Source: 2-01-FULL-39-10-A sp964525395 (GTDB lineage Bacteria > Patescibacteriota > Microgenomatia > Levybacterales > UBA12049). From it: a stretch of 20,782 nucleotides of DNA. Positions 15,541-20,782 of this stretch are shown one piece after another. The translations under genes and the position numbers were made by a program. The stretch is from contig CAZGGU010000018.1 in assembly GCA_964525395.1 (NCBI GenBank), positions 1 through 20,782 on the forward strand, given 5' to 3'. The notes beneath the pieces were generated by a model. That model saw only the letters and a list, made by a program, of their open reading frames with translations, had not been told where the DNA came from and ran no database searches. Positions within the stretch are counted from its first letter, which is position 1; each line of letters starts with the position of its first letter.

Positions 15541-15746
15541 TGGAATTTAGTATTTCAGGAGGATTAATCGTAGCACTCGGAGGCATGATCCCAGCTATCG
15601 CAATCGGTCTTATTGGTATGAAAGCAATGGAAGCAATCGGAAGAAATCCAGAAGCATCAGGTAAAATTTTACCCGCTATGCTTTTAGGTATGGCGTTTGC
15701 TGAAGCTATCGCAATTTATTCTCTTATCCTTGCGTTTACAGGATAA
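15540..15746 (+). CDS. atpE: F0F1 ATP synthase subunit c
   Basis: A 68-residue proteolipid, two transmembrane helices joined by the polar loop G34-R-N-P-E-A. The ion-carrying carboxylate is E55 in GMAFAEAIAIYSL. The residue after E55 is Ala rather than Ser/Thr, and the helix-1 position equivalent to the sodium ligand Gln32 of Ilyobacter is Ile. The ring should therefore carry protons rather than Na+. That alignment was done by eye around the RNPEA loop. The start overlaps the atpB stop by one base and is preceded by a very strong ribosome binding site. Confidence 0.95.
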   Translation: MEFSISGGLIVALGGMIPAIAIGLIGMKAMEAIGRNPEASGKILPAMLLGMAFAEAIAIYSLILAFTG

Positions 15747-15760
15747 TTTAATAATTAAGT

Positions 15761-16267
15761 ATGGATATTTTGCATAATTTTGGGTTTGATCCCATGCTGT
15801 TCGTAGCACAGGTTATTAACTTTTTAATAATCTTATTTGTGCTGAAAAAGCTTGTTTATAAGCCTGTTCTCACCATGCTTAATAAACGCGATAAAGAAAT
15901 TAGAGACGGGCTTAAGAACAAAGAGGATGCAGATTTATTATTAGAAAAGGCACAAGCTAAAGAGGCTGAAATTTTACAAAAAGCACAAGAAAAAGCAGAT
16001 AAAATGGTTGCCGATGCTAAAACAGAAGCAACCAAAACTAAAGTAGAAATTGAAGAAAATGCAAGAGCAGAAGCTGCTAAAATGATCGCTCAGGCAAAAG
16101 AAACAATCGAACAGGAAACCAAAGCCGCAGAAGAAAGGCTTACTGCAAAGATTGGTTCAATCTCAATTTCACTTCTTGAAAAATCATTGACAGGAATTTT
16201 CGGTAAAAAAGAACAAGAAGTAATACTTAAAAGAGCAGAAGCCGAAATTAGAAAACAAAGAGTTTAG
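15761..16267 (+). CDS. atpF: F0F1 ATP synthase subunit b
   Basis: A 168-residue peripheral stalk subunit. One transmembrane helix spans about 11-29 (PMLFVAQVINFLIILFVLK), followed by the conserved KPVLTMLNKRDKEI and a long charged, Ala/Lys/Glu-rich coiled coil (about 40-150), with a C-terminal GIFGKKEQEVILKRAEAEI. Length and layout match ordinary b subunits. A single b gene is present, so the stalk is probably a b homodimer. It begins 14 bases after atpE, with no recognisable Shine-Dalgarno. Confidence 0.93.
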   Translation: MDILHNFGFDPMLFVAQVINFLIILFVLKKLVYKPVLTMLNKRDKEIRDGLKNKEDADLLLEKAQAKEAEILQKAQEKADKMVADAKTEATKTKVEIEENARAEAAKMIAQAKETIEQETKAAEERLTAKIGSISISLLEKSLTGIFGKKEQEVILKRAEAEIRKQRV

Positions 16268-16293
16268 ATTCAGGAGTAAATCAAAGGCAGACT

Positions 16294-16644
16294 ATGAATA
16301 AAAAAGATATTAAAAAATTGGCTCAGGCAAGCTATTCACAAAATACCCTAGATAGTGGTAAAATAACGAAGATTGCAAAGAAGTTAAAAAGATCAGATCT
16401 TAAGGTTTATATACAAGATCTTAAGAATTTAGAAGCTCAGAAAACAGTATTTGTAACTGTCCCAAGTGAAGATGGAATGAGAGAAATAAAAGCACATTTC
16501 TCAAAACTCTATCCAAATAAGAAACTGGTTTTCAACTTAGATCCTACCCTACTCTCAGGAGTAAAAGTGGTGGATTATGATAATGTTTACGAGCTTTCAG
16601 TTAAGAGTTTCCTAGAAAACTCAATAAGGACAACAAATGATTAA
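16294..16644 (+). CDS. atpH: F0F1 ATP synthase subunit delta, shortened
   Basis: A 116-residue delta (OSCP-like) subunit, identified by its place between b and alpha and by the C-terminal domain. TVFVTVPSEDGMREIKAHFSKLYP (about 51-74) and FNLDPTLLSGVKVVDYDNVYELSVKSFLENS (80-110) match the typical D-x-x-L-x-G-G-V-x-V...D-x-S-x-x-x-x-L pattern. Usual delta subunits have about 175-180 residues, with a six-helix N-terminal domain of about 105 residues that binds the alpha N-termini. Here only about 50 residues precede the C-terminal domain, so that domain is roughly halved. There is no frameshift and no unused coding space upstream (26-base gap), so this is a genuinely short form. AAAGG (16284-16288) may be a weak ribosome binding site. 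It overlaps atpA by eight bases. Confidence 0.85.
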   Translation: MNKKDIKKLAQASYSQNTLDSGKITKIAKKLKRSDLKVYIQDLKNLEAQKTVFVTVPSEDGMREIKAHFSKLYPNKKLVFNLDPTLLSGVKVVDYDNVYELSVKSFLENSIRTTND

Positions 16645-18169
16645 TGACGATAATATAATAAAGAATTTAGAGAAAAACCTCATGAGCTGGGGAGATGATC
16701 CTAAAGTTCAAAATGTAGGAACTGTTGAAAAAAACACAGATGGAGTAATTGTAGTATCAGGTCTTACAAAAGCTACAATGGGAGAAAGAGTAGTATTTGA
16801 CAATGGCGTAGAAGGCGTGGTTCTCAACCTCGACGAAGACTCAGTTTCAGTTATTCTTTTAGGTCAGGGAAATTCTATTAAAGAGGGCGACAAAGTTAAA
16901 ACTACTGGAGAAATGCTTTCGATTAATGCTTCAGAAGACTTAATCGGACGAGTTGTAAACCCACTTGGAGCAGCACTGGACGGAAAACCAGCAATTAAAA
17001 AAGGCAAATTGATGCCACTTGAGAAAATCGCAGCAGGTGTTGTAGAAAGACAAGGTGTTGATACTCCACTTAAAACAGGTATTAAAGCTATTGATGCAAT
17101 GTTTCCTATCGGAAGAGGTCAGCGTGAACTTATCATCGGCGACCGCGGTCTTGGTAAAACGGCAGTAGCAATTGACACTATTATTAATCAAAAAGAAAAC
17201 GGAAAGAATGGCTCCAAACACCGCCCTGTAATTTGTATTTATGTAGCTATCGGACAAAAAAGATCAACAGTAGCTCAAGTTCTCGGTAAGCTTGAAGAAA
17301 ATGGTGCACTCGCCTATTCCATAGTGGTTTCAGCTACTGCATCTGACCCAGCTGCTATGCAATATCTAGCGCCTTATGCTGGAACAGCTATTGCAGAATA
17401 CTTCCTTGCACAAGGCAAAGATGTTTTGATCGTCTACGATGATCTTACAAAACATGCATGGGCATATAGACAGATTTCGCTTGTTCTTAAGCGCCCAGCT
17501 GGTCGCGAAGCTTACCCAGGAGATGTATTCTATCTTCACTCAAGATTATTAGAGCGCGCAGTTCGCCTTAATGAAGCAAATGGTGGAGGATCTATTACTG
17601 CGCTTCCTGTCATCGAAACCCAGGCTAATGACATTTCAGCATATATCCCAACAAATGTTATCTCTATTACAGATGGACAGATATTTTTACAGTCAGACTT
17701 GTTTAATTCTGGCTTCAGACCTGCAATTAACGTAGGAACTTCAGTTTCTCGTGTGGGAGGAGCAGCTCAAACTGGTGCTATGAAATCAGTAGCTGGAAAA
17801 ATGAAGCTTGAACTAGCTCAGTTTGCAGAACTTGCGGCATTCTCTCAATTCGGATCAGAACTTGACGCCGCTACTTCCCAAGCATTAGAGCGTGGTAAAA
17901 GAACTCAGGAAATTCTTAAACAAGGCCAATACCAACCACTTTCTGAACCACAGGAAATAATTAGTATCTGGGCCGTAACTAACGGTTATCTAGATGATAT
18001 TTCTCTCGATCAGGTAGGAAGATTTGAAAGCGAATTACACGCATATGTAAAAAGAAGCAATCCAAAATTAATAACTCTTCTAGCTAGTGGAGAAAAAATA
18101 AAAGAAGAAGCAACCCGCGAACTTGAAAAAACTGTTAAAGAATTTAAGAAAGGGTTTAAATCAAACTAA
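16637..18169 (+). CDS. atpA: F0F1 ATP synthase subunit alpha
   Basis: The 510-residue non-catalytic nucleotide-binding subunit of F1. It has the N-terminal beta-barrel (VGTVEKNTDGVIVVSGL), GRVVNPLGAALDGKP and PLKTGIKAIDAMFPIGRGQRELIIGDRG. It also has the conserved arginine R372 in SVSRVGGAAQ and the C-terminal helical domain. The Walker A motif reads G168-D-R-G-L-G-K174-T175, where GDRQTGKT is usual: Gln and Thr are replaced by Gly and Leu while the lysine and threonine ligands are kept. The length is standard. It is translated from ATG 16637, overlapping atpH by eight bases, with TAAGGA (16625-16630) as ribosome binding site. Confidence 0.97.
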   Translation: MINDDNIIKNLEKNLMSWGDDPKVQNVGTVEKNTDGVIVVSGLTKATMGERVVFDNGVEGVVLNLDEDSVSVILLGQGNSIKEGDKVKTTGEMLSINASEDLIGRVVNPLGAALDGKPAIKKGKLMPLEKIAAGVVERQGVDTPLKTGIKAIDAMFPIGRGQRELIIGDRGLGKTAVAIDTIINQKENGKNGSKHRPVICIYVAIGQKRSTVAQVLGKLEENGALAYSIVVSATASDPAAMQYLAPYAGTAIAEYFLAQGKDVLIVYDDLTKHAWAYRQISLVLKRPAGREAYPGDVFYLHSRLLERAVRLNEANGGGSITALPVIETQANDISAYIPTNVISITDGQIFLQSDLFNSGFRPAINVGTSVSRVGGAAQTGAMKSVAGKMKLELAQFAELAAFSQFGSELDAATSQALERGKRTQEILKQGQYQPLSEPQEIISIWAVTNGYLDDISLDQVGRFESELHAYVKRSNPKLITLLASGEKIKEEATRELEKTVKEFKKGFKSN

Positions 18170-18170
18170 T

Positions 18171-19022
18171 ATGGCATCATTACTAACTCTTAAAAGAAGA
18201 ATAAAAACAGCACAGAATGTTTCTAAAACTACTAAGGCAATGCAAATGATCGCAGCTTCCAAATTAAAAAGAGCTCAAGATTCCGCCCTCTCCGCTCGCC
18301 CATACGTAGAAAAACTTACAGAAATTTCTAAAGAAATTTCACAAAGAGTAAATCCAGATAATTTAAATGATTATATGAAAACATTAACAGATTCAAATAC
18401 CAAACTAGTAATCGTAGTCTCTCCTGACAAAGGTCTCTGCGGAGGACTTAATACTAATCTTGCCCGCGAACTTCTTAATTTCACTAAAGATAATAAAAAT
18501 GTAAAGTTTATAACAGTAGGAAAAAAGGCAGCCGGAATGGTAACTATGGCTGAAGGCGAATTAATCGCTTCATTCGATATTGGGACTACTCAACCTTCCT
18601 ACGATTTAGTATATCCAATCATGAAGCTAGTTGACGAATATTTCCTTGGTAAAAAGGTCTCTGAAGTTTATTTACTAAATAGCACTTTCAACAGTGTCTT
18701 CTCTCAGACTCCAGGTATAAAAAAACTACTCCCAGCGGTTTTTGAAGCAACAGATGTAGAAGCTAAAGAAACAATCTTTGAACCAAGTGCCGCTGCACTT
18801 TTACCAAATCTTATCAGACACTATCTTGAAATGAGCGTTTACCAGACACTTCTAGAATCGTTCCTCTCAGAACAAGCAGCTCGAATGCTTGCAATGCAAA
18901 ATGCTACAGATAACGCAAAAGATATTATAAATGAGTTAAAACTTTTGTATAATAAGACCCGACAAGAAAAGATAACTAATGAAATCTTAGATATTTCAGG
19001 AGGAGCTTTCACACATGCCTAA
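18171..19022 (+). CDS. atpG: F0F1 ATP synthase subunit gamma
   Basis: The 283-residue central rotor shaft. The N-terminal helix LKRRIKTAQNVSKTTKAMQMIAASKLKRAQ and the C-terminal helix with NATDNAKDIINELKLLYNKTRQEKITNEI pair as the conserved coiled coil. The middle Rossmann-like domain includes VSPDKGLCGGLNTNL. The length is normal. The start is ATG 18171, one base after the atpA stop, because MASLLTLKRRI matches the family. An in-frame ATG at 18123 lies inside atpA and adds 16 unrelated residues. No close ribosome binding site is seen, so it is probably coupled to atpA. Its end overlaps atpD by eight bases (ATGCCTAA). Confidence 0.95.
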   Translation: MASLLTLKRRIKTAQNVSKTTKAMQMIAASKLKRAQDSALSARPYVEKLTEISKEISQRVNPDNLNDYMKTLTDSNTKLVIVVSPDKGLCGGLNTNLARELLNFTKDNKNVKFITVGKKAAGMVTMAEGELIASFDIGTTQPSYDLVYPIMKLVDEYFLGKKVSEVYLLNSTFNSVFSQTPGIKKLLPAVFEATDVEAKETIFEPSAAALLPNLIRHYLEMSVYQTLLESFLSEQAARMLAMQNATDNAKDIINELKLLYNKTRQEKITNEILDISGGAFTHA

Positions 19023-20412
19023 ATTAAATGACGGAATGATCATCAGAGTAGCAGGACCAGTAGTCGATGTAAGATTCGATGGTGAAATGCCAGCTATTAA
19101 TGAAGCTTTGACGGTTCAAAACGGCAAAGAAGAATTAGTTCTCGAAGTAGCATTTACTACCGGAGATAAAGAAGTTAAAGCTTTAGCTCTTGGTGCTACT
19201 GACGGATTATCACGCGGAATGAAAGTAACACGCACTGGCGCACCGATTCAAGTTCCAGTAGGAACTCCAACTCTAGGAAGAATTTTCAATGTTCTAGGTC
19301 AGGTAATTGACGGAGGAAAACCAGTTGAGACAAAAAATCTTATTAAATCACCTATTCACAGACAAGCACCACCTTTAACAGAACAAGAAACCAAACCTCA
19401 AATGCTCGAGACTGGTATTAAAGTGGTAGATCTTATCGCTCCATTTACTAAGGGTGGAAAAATCGCAGTTTTTGGAGGAGCAGGTGTAGGAAAAACAGTT
19501 ATCGTTAAGGAACTTATCAGAAACATCGCAGTGGAACATTCAGGTCATTCAGTTTTCGCTGGTGTGGGAGAAAGAACTCGCGAAGGAACTGATCTTTGGA
19601 TGGAAATGGTGGAAGCTAAAGTTATGGATAAAACTGTGATGGTTTATGGACAGATGAATGAACCACCAGCTAACAGACTTAGAGTCGCTCTTACTGCTCT
19701 TACTATGGCTGAATATTTCCGAGACGAGAAGAAAGAGGACGTTTTACTCTTTATCGATAACGTATTCCGTTTCGCTCAAGCAGGTTCAGAAGTATCAGCG
19801 CTACTTGGACGTATGCCTTCAGCTGTAGGATATCAGCCTACTTTGGCTTCAGAAATCGGAGATTTACAGGAAAGAATCACTTCTACTAAAAAGGGATCTA
19901 TCACTTCAGTTCAAGCTGTATACGTACCAGCAGATGATTATACCGATCCAGCACCAGTAGCTATTTTCGCTCACCTTGACGCAACTATCTCACTTGAACG
20001 TGCAATCGCAGATAAAGGAATTTACCCAGCTATTGACCCATTAAACTCATCTTCAAGAATTCTTGATCCAGGAGTAGTAGGACAAGAACATTATGATGTA
20101 GCTCGTGCAGTTCAAAAAGTTCTGCAGAAATATAAAGATCTTCAAGATATCATCGCAATCTTAGGTATCGATGAGCTATCCGAAGAAGACAAGCTTACTG
20201 TAGCAAGAGCTCGCAAGATCGAAAAATTCCTATCTCAACCAATGCACGTAGCTGAAGTATTCACTGGAGAACCTGGAAAATATGTATCTGTTAAAGACAC
20301 TGTAAAAGGATTTAAAGAGATTCTAGATGGTAAACATGATAAGTTACCTGAAATGGCCTTCTACATGGTAGGAACGATCGAAGAAGCTGTACAAAAGGCA
20401 AAAGAGCTATAA
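19015..20412 (+). CDS. atpD: F0F1 ATP synthase subunit beta
   Basis: The 465-residue catalytic subunit of F1. The Walker A loop is G154-G-A-G-V-G-K160-T161. The catalytic glutamate E186 and R187 lie in GVGERTREGTDLW (Thr192 and Trp195 replace the common Asn and Tyr). The Walker B region is VLLFIDNVFRF, followed by AGSEVSALLGRMPSAVGYQPTLASEIG. The DELSEED lever occupies 386-392. All catalytic positions are intact and the length is standard. AGGAGG (18998-19003) lies 11 bases upstream, within atpG. The following gap contains an unusual repeat array before atpC. Confidence 0.97.
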   Translation: MPKLNDGMIIRVAGPVVDVRFDGEMPAINEALTVQNGKEELVLEVAFTTGDKEVKALALGATDGLSRGMKVTRTGAPIQVPVGTPTLGRIFNVLGQVIDGGKPVETKNLIKSPIHRQAPPLTEQETKPQMLETGIKVVDLIAPFTKGGKIAVFGGAGVGKTVIVKELIRNIAVEHSGHSVFAGVGERTREGTDLWMEMVEAKVMDKTVMVYGQMNEPPANRLRVALTALTMAEYFRDEKKEDVLLFIDNVFRFAQAGSEVSALLGRMPSAVGYQPTLASEIGDLQERITSTKKGSITSVQAVYVPADDYTDPAPVAIFAHLDATISLERAIADKGIYPAIDPLNSSSRILDPGVVGQEHYDVARAVQKVLQKYKDLQDIIAILGIDELSEEDKLTVARARKIEKFLSQPMHVAEVFTGEPGKYVSVKDTVKGFKEILDGKHDKLPEMAFYMVGTIEEAVQKAKEL

Positions 20413-20413
20413 A

Positions 20414-20453
20414 TTAATTGATTAACTAGTTAACATGTTAACGCGTTAATAAA
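20414..20453 (+). repeat. Five 8-bp tandem units, TTAA with 8-base period
   Basis: Five consecutive 8-base units begin at 20414, 20422, 20430, 20438 and 20446: TTAATTGA, TTAACTAG, TTAACATG, TTAACGCG and TTAATAAA. In the three central units the four bases after TTAA (CTAG, CATG, CGCG) are themselves palindromes. Every step between those TTAA boxes is therefore a perfect 12-base palindrome, with GTTAAC at 20429-20434 and 20437-20442. The array fills most of the 44-base atpD-atpC gap. Its role is unknown: a translation stop barrier, a weak mRNA structure before atpC or a protein-binding array are all possible. Confidence 0.85.
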
Positions 20454-20456
20454 TAT

Positions 20457-20782
20457 ATGAAACTACAAGTAAATGTACTAACTCCCCAAGCACAAATCTA
20501 TTCAGGTGAAGCCGATGAGGTTTTGGTGCCATCAATTTCAGGCGAACTAGGAATTCTTCCTAACCATGCCTCTTTAATGACTCAAATAGAACCTGGAGAG
20601 TTAATTATTAAAACAGGAACTAAAGATCAATCTATAGCGATTATGGGAGGCTATATCGAAGTAAATAATAATACTGTAAACGTATTAGGTGATTTCGCCA
20701 TCCGTGCAGAAGATATAGAAGTAGCTAAAGTAGAACAGGCTAAACAAAAAGCCTTGAAAGCTAAAGAAGAAAGAGTAAGTCA
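20457..20782 (+). CDS. atpC: F0F1 ATP synthase subunit epsilon, 3' end cut by window
   Basis: The first 108 residues of the epsilon subunit, open to the window end. The N-terminal beta sandwich is clear: MKLQVNVLTPQAQIYSGEADEVLVPSISGELGILPNHASLM, then the conserved IMGGYIEVNNNTVNVLGDFAIRAEDI. It is followed by the start of the helical C-terminal domain (VEQAKQKALKAKEERVS). Typical length is 130-140, so perhaps 25-30 residues are missing. No Shine-Dalgarno precedes the ATG. The upstream TTAA repeat array separates it from atpD, and this is the longest gap inside the operon. Confidence 0.93.
   Translation, partial: MKLQVNVLTPQAQIYSGEADEVLVPSISGELGILPNHASLMTQIEPGELIIKTGTKDQSIAIMGGYIEVNNNTVNVLGDFAIRAEDIEVAKVEQAKQKALKAKEERVS

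Noticed and set aside
18123..18170. Upstream ATG extending AtpG by 16 residues
   Set aside because: It sits within the atpA 3' end and adds lysine-rich residues unlike gamma subunits; MASLLTLKRRI at 18171 is the family start.
20414..20453. Reading the TTAA array as a CRISPR, a transposon end or TTAA target-site duplications
   Set aside because: Units are only 8 bases with no spacers, there is no transposase gene, and atpD and atpC continue the normal operon order on both sides.

Overview
The window looks like a chromosomal, mostly housekeeping stretch of a small-genome bacterium. It is AT-rich, densely packed and almost entirely coding. Several traits suggest a Candidate Phyla Radiation (Patescibacteria, perhaps Parcubacteria-like) lineage: leaderless-type promoters whose -10 box sits six bases before the start codon, a strongly shortened ATP synthase delta subunit, a MurT/GatD pair, and tight gene overlaps. 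This placement is an inference from gene content, not from a marker phylogeny. TGA serves as a normal stop codon (for example at 548-550 and 6822-6824), so the UGA-glycine code of Gracilibacteria/Absconditabacteria does not apply.

Layout. (1) 1-550: the 3' part of tRNA-Asp(GUC), followed six bases later by a GNAT acetyltransferase. (2) 585-3793: PolX (polymerase X plus PHP phosphoesterase), then LemA and the HtpX membrane protease. A near-consensus promoter for lemA-htpX lies inside the end of polX. (3) 3819-5926: murT-gatD, the two subunits of lipid II isoglutaminyl synthase, driven by an extended -10 promoter abutting the murT start. (4) 5916-6476, minus strand: two small proteins I do not recognise, convergent with gatD. 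(5) 6540-10615: the GatCAB amidotransferase genes, with a Nudix hydrolase and a histidine phosphatase between gatC and gatA. (6) 10617-14608: a soluble GGDEF protein translationally coupled to dnaE, the replicative polymerase alpha subunit. (7) 14683-20782: the F-type ATP synthase operon atpBEFHAGDC, with atpC cut by the window end.

The genes serve cell-wall modification, amide aminoacyl-tRNA synthesis, DNA replication and repair, membrane protein quality control and energy conversion. The c subunit has proton-type rather than sodium-type ligands. No mobile element, CRISPR array or phage gene is visible, and I see no clear intrinsic terminator. I did not find a complete undescribed multi-gene system. 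The best leads are: the repeated leaderless promoter geometry, including a divergent pair at 6477-6539; a five-unit 8-bp periodic TTAA array between atpD and atpC; the two unknown minus-strand genes; the minimal AtpH; and the GGDEF gene in the gat-dnaE run. No gap longer than 300 bases lacks a gene. The longest gaps are 14609-14682 (ATP operon promoter) and 20413-20456 (repeat array).
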